Under the pieces are notes generated by a model, which made no database searches, was not told the DNA's origin, and worked only from the letters and a program-made list of their open reading frames with translations. A program made the position numbers and the translations under genes. Shown piece after piece: positions 21,580 to 29,877 of a stretch of 64,000 nt of DNA. Source of the DNA: Lachnospiraceae bacterium (GTDB lineage Bacteria; Bacillota; Clostridia; Lachnospirales; Lachnospiraceae); the NCBI GenBank assembly GCA_017521985.1, contig JAFXAZ010000002.1, positions 1 to 64,000 on the forward strand, written 5' to 3'. How positions within the stretch are numbered: the first letter of the stretch is position 1; each line of letters begins with the position of its first letter.

Positions 21580-22641
21580 CTACGCATAATAAAACGCATA
21601 CTTTTCCATAGCATCCATCAACGCTTTTACGTTTTCTAACGGAACTCCCGGATACAAACCGTAGATCATCATCAGGCCACCCTCTTTTGAACCAAGTTCC
21701 TTGACTTCCTCCATTATCATTTGCTCCACATCTTTCGGTGTTCCAAATGGAGTTATCTTCTGTCGGTCAATATCTAGGTCGATGCAGACTTTTCCTTTAA
21801 GATTCTCCTTAATCCAAGGAATACCATTTACAAGATCCTGAAGGTTGAAGACATCAATTCCACATTCCAGAAGCAAAGGCATGAGCGTGCGGATATCTCC
21901 ATCTGAATGCATATGTACGATAGTCCCCTTTGCTTTTACCGCTTCCGCCATCTTTTTGTAGCATGGTAAAATATACTGTTTAAATTGGTCAGGTGAAATC
22001 ATCGGTCCAACTTGCATACCTAAATCTTCCGGAATAGTGATGATATCCACATTCATATCCAAATATCGTTTTATAATATGAAGATTAAAAGTAACAATCA
22101 TATCCAGCAAATGCTCCAACTCAGGTTCTTCGTCTAACATATCAAAAATTGCATTTTCATACCCTCTGATATCGCAAAGTTGTAGGAAAGTATGTCCATG
22201 TCGCAACCCTCTCATAATAAGCTGTCCGTTTGCCACCAGGCGCTTTACTTCTTCTGCTTCTTTTTTCCAATCAATTGCACCAATCCCCATGCATTTCTCC
22301 GGATTTGGCATTTGATAAGTTGCGAATTGCTCCCAATCCTCCAATGGATGTTTTGTCACGGTTCCGGTAATTCCATCAATGGTGGTTTCCCACAGACAGC
22401 CCCAATCATCCACATAAGGATGGTCTTTTCGCGCTACATTTGGGTATGAAGGTATGAACGAATGCTGAGGTCTGACAAAATCAGGAAATAAAAACGGATG
22501 ACTTTCCATCAAATCAAACAGCTCGTTTTGCGGGTAAGCTTTCCAACAAGAAGGATTAATAACAAATGTCATTGGGATATAATCCGGTTTTTCAAAGCGG
22601 ATAGCTTTTAGTGTTGTCTCTCTTATTTTATTATTTTTCAC
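21580..22641 (-). CDS. Uroporphyrinogen decarboxylase-like (URO-D superfamily) protein
   Basis: 353 residues with the URO-D/MtaA-type TIM-barrel pattern: DYIPMTFVINPS, GHTFLQLCDIRGYENAIFDM, ITIPEDLGMQVGPMISPDQFKQYILP, IVHMHSDGDIRTLMPLLLECGIDVFNLQ and LMMIYGLYPGVP. HMHSDG is the place where corrinoid methyltransferases of this superfamily carry a metal-binding His. The lack of other heme genes nearby and the position at the head of the glycan operon argue against heme synthesis. Proteins of this type recur in glycan-utilisation loci with unknown function; a demethylase or C1-transfer role on methylated sugars is one guess. Confidence 0.75.
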   Translation of the reverse strand: MKNNKIRETTLKAIRFEKPDYIPMTFVINPSCWKAYPQNELFDLMESHPFLFPDFVRPQHSFIPSYPNVARKDHPYVDDWGCLWETTIDGITGTVTKHPLEDWEQFATYQMPNPEKCMGIGAIDWKKEAEEVKRLVANGQLIMRGLRHGHTFLQLCDIRGYENAIFDMLDEEPELEHLLDMIVTFNLHIIKRYLDMNVDIITIPEDLGMQVGPMISPDQFKQYILPCYKKMAEAVKAKGTIVHMHSDGDIRTLMPLLLECGIDVFNLQDLVNGIPWIKENLKGKVCIDLDIDRQKITPFGTPKDVEQMIMEEVKELGSKEGGLMMIYGLYPGVPLENVKALMDAMEKYAFYYA

Positions 22642-22753
22642 AATTCTACTTCCTTTCTTTTTTTGATTATATTATAATAGTTTGTATGAAATTAATCTTT
22701 CAATTTTCCTCATAATATAAAATCAAACATTTTTGAAAGAGAGGTTTTGCATT

Positions 22754-23617
22754 ATGGCTTCAGAACAGCGTAAAGTTTACAATTATTATCATGAGAACTC
22801 TTTCCTATTTCGCCTGGGATACGTGAAACACTGGAAAGCCTCACAACCATTGGAGCTTCATGATCATGGCAATATGTTTGAATTTGTTTATATTGAAAGA
22901 GGGGCTCAGACATATTGTATGGCAGGACGTGACTATATTGTGAGTCATGATGAAATTTTTTTTACCCGCCCCTACGAGTTGCACGATACCGGATCGTATC
23001 TGGAAGAAGTTTCTGCTTTGTACTATCTGATTATAGATTTTTCGCTCCTTCCTGTGCTGAATATTTTTGCCACTGCAGAGGAGTATGCTTATATCAATAA
23101 GTTCTTCTTACAAAAAGAAGATCGCGTTTTTAAGGCTTCTCCTAAGCTTTCGCATGCATTTAAAAGGCTTCTGAACTGTTTTGGCGAATCTGATCGTCAT
23201 GTTGATACGCATATACGAAATGCTTTATCTGAGGTGTTGATTGGACTTTCAACACCATTACCCTCTGTCCAGCCATCTCATGTGCTAAGTATAAATAAAA
23301 GCTTACAGTACATTCATGAACATTTAGAGGAAGACATTTATGTTGCAGCTCTGGCCGAAATGCAAGGGATGTCTGTCTCGACTTACAATAAGTATTTCGT
23401 GCAGACAACGGGAATTCCGCCGGCAGAATATGTATTAAAACAGAAAATAGAAAGCGCAAAAGAACTGCTGGCATTCACTAGTCTTTCCGTTACAGAAATT
23501 GCACATAAATACAGTTTTCACTCAAGCCAGTATTTCTCTACTGCATTTAAAAGAATTTGCATGATAACGCCATCGCAGTTTCGAAAATGTTTTTCCAAAA
23601 TAATACTGGAACGTTAA
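22754..23617 (+). CDS. AraC-family regulator with cupin-like sensor
   Basis: 287 residues from ATG 22754, with AGAGAGG nine bases upstream (an in-frame TTG at 22733 precedes the site and is not favoured). The N-terminal cupin-like domain reads QPLELHDHGNMFEFVYIERG, and the C-terminal double helix-turn-helix ends HSSQYFSTAFKRICMITPSQFRKCF. It is divergent from the GH2/UroD/esterase operon across a 112-bp AT-rich promoter region, so control of that operon is likely. Such cupin AraC proteins bind a sugar or sugar-derived effector. It converges with the next AraC gene. Confidence 0.88.
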   Translation: MASEQRKVYNYYHENSFLFRLGYVKHWKASQPLELHDHGNMFEFVYIERGAQTYCMAGRDYIVSHDEIFFTRPYELHDTGSYLEEVSALYYLIIDFSLLPVLNIFATAEEYAYINKFFLQKEDRVFKASPKLSHAFKRLLNCFGESDRHVDTHIRNALSEVLIGLSTPLPSVQPSHVLSINKSLQYIHEHLEEDIYVAALAEMQGMSVSTYNKYFVQTTGIPPAEYVLKQKIESAKELLAFTSLSVTEIAHKYSFHSSQYFSTAFKRICMITPSQFRKCFSKIILER

Positions 23618-23667
23618 TATCATATGTAAGTTTGATGGGAAATACGGATGAATTGCAAAAGAATTGG

Positions 23668-23701
23668 CACCTTTCAGAAAAATTTATTTTTCTGAAAGGT
23701 G
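23668..23701. terminator. Perfect hairpin shared by two convergent AraC genes
   Basis: CACCTTTCAGAAAAA (23668-23682) pairs perfectly with 23687-23701 over a 4-base loop. The stem has an A/T-rich top. The TAA stop of the minus-strand AraC gene lies in the loop, so the last codons of that gene form one arm. It likely ends transcription from both sides. Confidence 0.65.
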
Positions 23702-24517
23702 GATAAAGTGAGTAGGCGGCTCTCCAAAATGAGCTTTAAAACTTCTTGTAAAATAATTGGGATCATGGAAACCGCAGGAAAAGGCAATATCGCTTACGTT
23801 GCGGTTTCCTTTTTTAATCAGCTTGTAAGCTTCCTCCAATCTGTATATTCTCAGATAATCTATAGGCGTAAGACCTGTCGCTTCTTTAAATTTACGGCAA
23901 AAATGTGCTGAAGTATATCCAAAATGTGTACTCATAGCCTCGGTAGTCAGGTCCTGGTCAAAATTTTTTTCAATATACTCTACGAATCCCCTGGCGATGT
24001 TGTCTGTCTTCGACTCCATCTTAAACTCTGTCAGACAGTGCCTCAACAGAAGATGTAGCAATTTGTATACCTGAGAAGTAATCTCAAGGGAGTCAGGTGT
24101 ATGAGTAGCGATGTCGCGGATGTTGTCCAAACATTCCACTAGTTCAGTTTCATCAGACACACATCGAAATCTGGCTCTACCATCATAGATAGCAGGCAGA
24201 TATTTCCGACTCACTTCCGAATCATTATAAAAGGAACGGATATCAAACATCAATACATCGTAGGAAAGAGCATGATTGCCAGCGAAGCCTTTGTGCGGTG
24301 TGTGTGGGGGGATGATCATAATCTGGTCAGCACAAATTTTACTGATGTTAGTATCGTATCCAACAAAGATTTCACCCTGGCAGACACGCAGGAGTTCTAT
24401 ACGATCATGCCAGTGGGTTCGAAAGCATCCTTTGTTGGGAGCAATTTCAAAGTGTTTCAATTTTAAACCGGATGGCTCATAGGCTACAGGTGTCAGTTCT
24501 TTTTGGTATTTCTGCAT
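23684..24517 (-). CDS. AraC-family regulator with cupin-like sensor
   Basis: 277 residues from ATG 24517, with GGAGG six bases upstream; the frame upstream of it has no such site. The N-terminal domain contains FEIAPNKGCFRTHWHDRIELLRVCQG and IMIIPPHTPHKG (cupin metal/sugar pocket motifs). The C-terminus has TTEAMSTHFGYTSAHFCRKF and the signature FHDPNYFTRSFKAHFGEPPTHF. Divergent from the Gfo/Idh/MocA gene across 140 bp, so it probably controls that gene and/or itself. It is not closely similar to the adjacent convergent AraC, so not a recent tandem duplicate. Confidence 0.88.
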   Translation of the reverse strand: MQKYQKELTPVAYEPSGLKLKHFEIAPNKGCFRTHWHDRIELLRVCQGEIFVGYDTNISKICADQIMIIPPHTPHKGFAGNHALSYDVLMFDIRSFYNDSEVSRKYLPAIYDGRARFRCVSDETELVECLDNIRDIATHTPDSLEITSQVYKLLHLLLRHCLTEFKMESKTDNIARGFVEYIEKNFDQDLTTEAMSTHFGYTSAHFCRKFKEATGLTPIDYLRIYRLEEAYKLIKKGNRNVSDIAFSCGFHDPNYFTRSFKAHFGEPPTHFIHLSEK

Positions 24518-24657
24518 GGACTTCCTCCGACATGTACAATTGTTAGATTTTCCTGAAGATATCAAAATAGTGCTAATCATTCTTGGAATTTTACTATAAT
24601 TCAGCTATGCTTTATGCTATCATGAAAACACTAAAAAATCAATGGAGGTATTTCGTT

Positions 24658-25956
24658 ATGAAACAAATTCCCGTAATCTTGATCGGTGCCGGTGGACGCG
24701 GCGTTGCTTATGCTTCACTAATGCGTGAACATTCTGATAAGTATAAGATAGTTGCTGTTGCAGACCCTATCGAAAATCGTCGTGTGAAAATACAAAAAAT
24801 GTGGGATCTGCCGGATGATATGCTCTTCAAATCCTGGACAGATATTTTAGAACGTCCTAAAATGGCAGATGTTGCAATCATCGGTACTATGGATGACTTA
24901 CACTATGAGCCTGCATTAAAAGCTATTGAACTGGGCTATAACCTATTATTGGAAAAACCGGTAGCGCAAACCGCGAAAGAATGTGCAGATATTGCTCTTG
25001 CAGCAAAGAAAAAGGGTGTATCCGTACTGGTATGTCATGTACTTCGTTACTCAATGTTTTTTAAGACATTAAAAAAGATTATAATGGACGGTACTATTGG
25101 TGAACCTATGTCAGTGATTCATGTAGAAGCAGTTGGTAATCTTCATCAGAGTCACAGTTATATCCGCGGTGAATGGCACAGCGAAAGTGAAACCACACCA
25201 ATGCTACTTTCAAAGTGCTGTCATGATATTGATATCATTCAGTGGCTTCTGGACAAGCCATGTAAGAAAGTTTCTTCCTTTGGTGACCTTACATATTTCA
25301 GAGCAGAAAATGCACCGGAAGGTGCTCCGATACGCTGTGCAGATGGTAACTGTCCGATTGCAGACACCTGCCCTTACAACTGTGTAAAGGTTTACTTCGC
25401 AGACAGAGAAGACGGATGGTTTAGACGTGCTGCAACCATTGGTATCAGCAAGGAATACAAACCTACAGAGGATGAGCTTATGACAGCTCTTCGTACCACA
25501 GACTATGGTCTCTGTGTATTCCATGCAAACAACGACGTGGTTGATCATCAGGTAGTAAATATGGAATTTGAAGGTGGCGCGACTGCAAACCTTACCATGA
25601 ACTGCTTTAATAAAGGTGGTCGTTATACCCGTATCTTTGGTACAAAGGGTGAAGTATTTGCTTATGCTGCTGATACAGAGATTACTGTATATACATTTGA
25701 GGATAAGGAAACTGTGAAGATTCCTGTTGCAAAGACAGACGAAAGTATCCTCGGCGGCCACGGCGGCGGTGATGGCGGTATCGTGCTTGAGCTTTATGAT
25801 TATCTGAACGGCGAATATAACGGTTATTGTGCAGCAGATATTGAGACTTCCGTGAAGAATCATCTGATTGGTTTTGCTGCTGAGAGAGCTCGACACACGG
25901 ATACAGTTATCAGTATTGATGAGTACATGAAAGAGTTCGGCATGGAAAATACCTAA
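24658..25956 (+). CDS. Gfo/Idh/MocA-family oxidoreductase
   Basis: 432 residues from ATG 24658 (GGAGG nine bases upstream). The Rossmann start IPVILIGAGGRGVAYASLM binds NAD(P). LLLEKPVAQTAKECADI carries the family E-K-P motif whose Lys is catalytic. SKCCHDIDIIQWLL supplies the catalytic His/Asp of the C-terminal domain. A Cys cluster (CADGNCPIADTCPYNC, about 257-272) is typical of a sugar-oxidoreductase subgroup. Family members oxidise or epimerise sugars and inositols. Placed alone between AraC regulators, it likely processes a monosaccharide released by the nearby hydrolases. Confidence 0.87.
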   Translation: MKQIPVILIGAGGRGVAYASLMREHSDKYKIVAVADPIENRRVKIQKMWDLPDDMLFKSWTDILERPKMADVAIIGTMDDLHYEPALKAIELGYNLLLEKPVAQTAKECADIALAAKKKGVSVLVCHVLRYSMFFKTLKKIIMDGTIGEPMSVIHVEAVGNLHQSHSYIRGEWHSESETTPMLLSKCCHDIDIIQWLLDKPCKKVSSFGDLTYFRAENAPEGAPIRCADGNCPIADTCPYNCVKVYFADREDGWFRRAATIGISKEYKPTEDELMTALRTTDYGLCVFHANNDVVDHQVVNMEFEGGATANLTMNCFNKGGRYTRIFGTKGEVFAYAADTEITVYTFEDKETVKIPVAKTDESILGGHGGGDGGIVLELYDYLNGEYNGYCAADIETSVKNHLIGFAAERARHTDTVISIDEYMKEFGMENT

Positions 25957-26047
25957 TCGCAGGCTTTTTAATTAAAAAAAATTAGACACACTTCTTTAAG
26001 TTGTCATTGCAGACGGCTTTTGGAGTGTAAGGATGTATAATATTTAA

Positions 26048-26114
26048 GATTGTAATATAAGAGTGTGTAAGTTTTGTTACCGGTAACAAAGCTTACACAC
26101 TTTATATTACAATC
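26048..26114. repeat. 67-bp near-perfect palindrome between convergent genes
   Basis: Arms 26048-26081 and 26082-26114 are reverse complements except for one extra G (26061) and one T opposite G (26072/26091). There is no spacer: the centre is the palindrome TTACCGGTAA. The RNA would form a stem of about 32 bp from either strand. It sits between a plus-strand oxidoreductase gene and a minus-strand gene, so bidirectional termination fits, but no T-run follows. A perfect centre and this length are unusual for a terminator; a protein-binding site or mobile-element relic is possible. Confidence 0.75.
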
Positions 26115-26127
26115 CCTCTTACCCTCT

Positions 26128-26349
26128 TCATATACGGTCTTCTCCACTATCAACCATTTCATACCGAAGTAATTGCTTCCTTACATCAACGATTACCTGT
26201 TCCAAATCATATCCTTCTTCTTTTCTTACAGTCCATTCCCCTTCTGCCCGCTTTAAATATTTATCCCTAACAATAAAACAATCTAAATCTGCCAAACCAT
26301 ATCTGGTAAGCATCAATATATCATAAAACTGCTTTACCTGCTCATCCAT
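26128..26349 (-). CDS. Small protein of unknown function
   Basis: 73 residues, acidic and helical (MDEQVKQFYDILMLTRYGLADLDCFIVRDKYLKR...). I do not recognise a family. It has a good GGGGAGAG site overlapping the end of the preceding gene, and its ATG starts one base after that gene's stop, so the two are translationally coupled. The partner is a frameshifted winged-helix antitoxin-like gene, so this could be what remains of the second component, but there is no nucleotidyltransferase motif. Confidence 0.5.
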   Translation of the reverse strand: MDEQVKQFYDILMLTRYGLADLDCFIVRDKYLKRAEGEWTVRKEEGYDLEQVIVDVRKQLLRYEMVDSGEDRI

Positions 26350-26350
26350 C

Positions 26351-27015
26351 CTACTCTCCCCTGTTTAGTATATCAACAAATTTCATTGCAGCCTCTGTGA
26401 TAAATTTTGACTCCACTATAAATCGTATATCATACTGAATCCCCCGCTTCATAGCAACTGATATCATCTTTTTCTTGTCGATATTTCCAAGTCTTGTCAG
26501 ATTCTCATATATTCGTACCAGCTCTTGTAATGCTACCGGATAACCATTGCGTGTCACTGCATAATAAAGGCCCACAAAAGCCTTTTCAAGTAAAGCTAAC
26601 CCATCCGCTGCAAAATCAAAATTCTCTGTCATATACAAAACAACCCATGGTGCATTTTGTCCCGTATAAATATACTTCTCATTAATCTCTCGTACCTGCA
26701 AGGGTTCTGGCACTTCAAAATCGTTTTCCTTTAAAACAGTTTTAATTTCATCTTTTGCTTCTTTTTCTATGAACAATATAACGGGATATTGTTCTGGAAC
26801 ATGCAGCATATATTTCCGCAGTATATCCACCCCCGAAATATAATAATCCGTTTTAAATAACCACCATCTACCAACCTACTCAAGTTCCAATAGAGCGATG
26901 ATTTTTTCATATCCGGAAAAACTGCCTGTACTTCATCAAAAAAGAAGGACTGCTGCTCCCCTAATTCCTCAACTATTCTATAATATTTATTTTCTAATGC
27001 TGAACTATTTTCCAT
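26351..27015 (-). pseudogene. Frameshifted winged-helix protein, AbiEi antitoxin-like
   Basis: Two overlapping frames make one protein. The 5' frame (from 27015) reads MENSSALENKYYRIVEEL...SSLYWNLSRLVDGGYLK, a winged-helix N-terminus. The 3' frame continues TDYYISGVDILRKYMLHVPEQYPVILFIEKEA to a stop at 26351. Adding one A to the AAAA run at 26851-26854 (minus strand) restores a continuous reading ...GGYLK-TDYYISG... of about 221 residues. The layout (winged helix, then an alpha/beta domain) recalls AbiEi-type antitoxin/regulator proteins, but the family call is tentative. A sequencing or assembly error in a homopolymer is an alternative to true decay. Confidence 0.6.
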
Positions 27016-27094
27016 ACTACACCTGCTTTCTTTGCTAAGTATATCACAGCATTTTTATGTTAAATGCAAAGAACACTTTCCAATCTCTGTCCAT

Positions 27095-28246
27095 CTATTC
27101 ATCTTTAAAAAGATCGTCCAATACAATAACATTCGAAAAAGCACCACTATGCTCATTTTTCATTAAACCAAAGGTTGTTATGAGTGTACTATGAATAGCT
27201 ATCTTAGGAGATACATTTTCGGCCAATAGTGCCTGTCTTTTTAATATTTTTACATAGTAGTCTTTATTTACCTTAAACTCTCCGCTATAGTACTTTATTT
27301 CACACATATTGATTACATTATCGTTTCTTGAAATGAGCAAATCAATCTGTGTTCCCTCTGTATCATCTTCCTTTTTTGACCATGCACTGGTTTCTGTTTG
27401 CACACCGGATATTCCAAGCGACCGCTTAATCTGCTCTATGTGATTAAAGCAAACATTTTCAAATGCACACCCTCTCCATATAGATACAGATGAGCTTGAC
27501 ACATTCTGCTGCCAAAACTTTTCACTTATTCTTTTCTGATTCCCAATAAAGTGCAAATAAAATATACAGAATGGGTCTATGAGTTTATAATGTTCTTCTC
27601 TTTTTCCATACCCAAATGGAACATACTTTATAATAAAATCACTGGAGATCAAAGCATTTAGATTGCCGGATAATCTACCTCCATCCGTTATCCCAAGTTT
27701 TTCAACAATTTCCCTTCTGGTGTATCCGGCATTTCTTGTGTATAGTAACTGTACAATATTTTTTACAGCTTCAGGATTCACAAACACAGATGCGAACAGT
27801 CTGTTATACTCGTCTCGCAAGACAGCACCTTTTCCGAAAAACAATTTGTCTACATTCTGAGCCAAACTCATTCCCGGATTAACATATCCCATATAATATG
27901 GAATTCCTCCTAATATCATATAGCTCTGTGCTATATCATATCTGGAAAATATTACATTATTACTCTTGTAATAATCTTCACATTCCTTTAAATTAAACGG
28001 AGAAAGTTTTATTTCATAAGTAACTCGATTGTACAGACCGCCATGATTATTTAGCAGTTTATCCTGTATCCAAGAATTTGCACTGCCACATACAATAACC
28101 ATCAAATTTTTTCGATGGCACCCCCACGTATTCCAAAAAGCTTCAAAAGCACGTATAAAACCTGATTTTGGTGTATCTAACCAAGGTAATTCATCCAGAA
28201 ATACGCATTTTTGCCGTTTCACCGCCGTTTTCGCCAAATTCCTCAA
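27095..28246 (-). pseudogene. DUF234-type AAA ATPase lacking its Walker A region
   Basis: 383 codons beginning with a TTG that directly follows the GH13 stop. The product starts RNLAKTAVKRQKCVFLDELPWLD, so it opens just before the Walker B motif. The P-loop and about 90 N-terminal residues of this archaeal/bacterial ATPase family (usually about 460 residues) are missing. The rest looks whole: VIVCGSANSWIQDKLL, YYMILGGIPYYMGY-type sensor region, YTRREIVEKLGI winged helix, and a C-terminal DUF234 nuclease-like domain with EGTQIDLLISR...MCEIKYYSGEF (Asp, Glu-x-Lys). Without a P-loop it cannot work as an ATPase. The truncation coincides with the end of the GH13 gene, pointing to a recombination junction. 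Confidence 0.8.
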
Positions 28247-28248
28247 AC

Positions 28249-29850
28249 TTATACCATTTTAAACACCGCGCATTCATATGCCTTATACATACCAGAAACC
28301 TGCCCTCTCTTTTCATAATTGGATAGAATACATTCCCCTGCAACACCCACACAAATCTCCTGCGCTTCTTTGAAATTACATACCACAACAATTGCTTCTT
28401 TCGTAACCTTATCCGTCATCTTGTAAACATACGCACCCTCACGTCCGTCGGTAAGATTTTCATATACACCATGACGAACGGCATTACTTTCTTTACGAAT
28501 GCGAACAAGCTCCTTGTAGAAATTAAAAATGGATTTTTCCTGTTCTCTGTCTGCCTTTACATTGATTTCTTTATAGCGGGTATACTTCGGAATCCACGGT
28601 TCTACACTCCCGAATCCGCAATCTTCGCTGTCATCCCAAGGCATTGGTCTTCTTGCGTTGTCTCGGCTTCCGAAATTGATATATTTGATTAAGTCTTCCG
28701 GCGAATAATTCAACGGATTCATGTTGTAGAAATTATGGGTTTCAATATCGTTAAAATCCTTTATATCGGTATACCAGGAATTGGTCACACCAATTTCCTG
28801 TCCCTGATAAATAAACGGGATACCGGCCTGTAAAAAGTACATAGATGCCAGCAAAGTTGCAGACTCATAGCGTAGCTCATTCGGATTGCCATAATAATCT
28901 ACCACACGCATAGTGTCGTGATTTTCCAGAAATAACGTAGGAAGAAGTTCATTGTCTCGCATAAACTCCTGCCATTCCACTAAGACATCCCTTACACCAT
29001 CTAACTTAAACGGAACCCGTTCAAACTTGGAGCGTCTTCCTACTTTCAAATGAGAAAACTGGAATAAGGTAGATAATTCACCTCTGGAGCCATCTACCAA
29101 AGATGTAATATTTTCTTTCTGTGCACCCCAACATTCACCTACGGTAAAGATATGCTTTGTTTTCTCTCTATCGAAAAGCATATTGATATATTCATGGAGC
29201 TTAGGACCGTTACGATTGATGCCCTGTTCAAAATCTTTTGATATCATATCCATTACGTCACAACGGAAACCGTCCACACCTAAATCTACCCAGTAATCTA
29301 CAACCGCCAACATCGCTTCTCGTACCTTTGGATTTTCCCAATTTAAATCCGGCTGACTGATGGCATGAGAATGTAAATAATATTCGTTGGTCAATTCATC
29401 ATATTCCCAAGCAGAGCCACCAAAAACAGACCTCCATTCCGGAACCGGCTTTTCTGACCAATAATAAAAATCTCTGTAAGGATTGTCCTTGGACTTTCTG
29501 GATTCCTGGAACCACTTGTGTGCAGAAGATGTATGATTTGGTACAAAGTCCATAATCAACTTGATACCGTGCTTGTGCATTTCGGAAATCATTTCCTTCC
29601 AATCCTCTAAGGTACCATATTCCTCTCCGATATCGCAGAAATCAGAAATATCGTAGCCATTATCATCATTAGGACTCTTATAACAAGGAGATAACCATAC
29701 TGCATTTATTCCTAAATCTACTAAATAATCCAACTTTTCAATAATTCCTTTTAAATCACCAATGCCATCTCCGTTGGCATCTTTAAAGCTTCTTGGATAA
29801 ATCTGATAAAAAATTAAGTCTTTATAACTTTCTTGAATTTGTGTAAGCAT
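28249..29850 (-). CDS. GH13 alpha-glucosidase (oligo-1,6-glucosidase type)
   Basis: 533 residues. The four GH13 motifs are visible: DFVPNHTS (101-108), GFRCDVMD with nucleophile Asp198, FTVGECWG with acid/base Glu239, and LENHDTMR with Asp312. The early NGYDISD stretch and the C-terminal beta domain ending YKAYECAVFKMV are as in oligo-1,6-glucosidases and alpha-glucosidases. No signal peptide, so it is cytoplasmic, cleaving terminal alpha-glucose. It is downstream of the GH78 gene by 27 bp, forming a two-gene operon. A truncated ATPase gene begins right after its stop. Confidence 0.9.
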   Translation of the reverse strand: MLTQIQESYKDLIFYQIYPRSFKDANGDGIGDLKGIIEKLDYLVDLGINAVWLSPCYKSPNDDNGYDISDFCDIGEEYGTLEDWKEMISEMHKHGIKLIMDFVPNHTSSAHKWFQESRKSKDNPYRDFYYWSEKPVPEWRSVFGGSAWEYDELTNEYYLHSHAISQPDLNWENPKVREAMLAVVDYWVDLGVDGFRCDVMDMISKDFEQGINRNGPKLHEYINMLFDREKTKHIFTVGECWGAQKENITSLVDGSRGELSTLFQFSHLKVGRRSKFERVPFKLDGVRDVLVEWQEFMRDNELLPTLFLENHDTMRVVDYYGNPNELRYESATLLASMYFLQAGIPFIYQGQEIGVTNSWYTDIKDFNDIETHNFYNMNPLNYSPEDLIKYINFGSRDNARRPMPWDDSEDCGFGSVEPWIPKYTRYKEINVKADREQEKSIFNFYKELVRIRKESNAVRHGVYENLTDGREGAYVYKMTDKVTKEAIVVVCNFKEAQEICVGVAGECILSNYEKRGQVSGMYKAYECAVFKMV

Positions 29851-29877
29851 TATTTATTCCTTTCACCATAAAAAATA

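Noticed and set aside
25210-25896. 228-codon open frame on the minus strand
   Set aside because: Antisense to the Gfo/Idh/MocA gene; Cys/His-rich shadow translation without family features.
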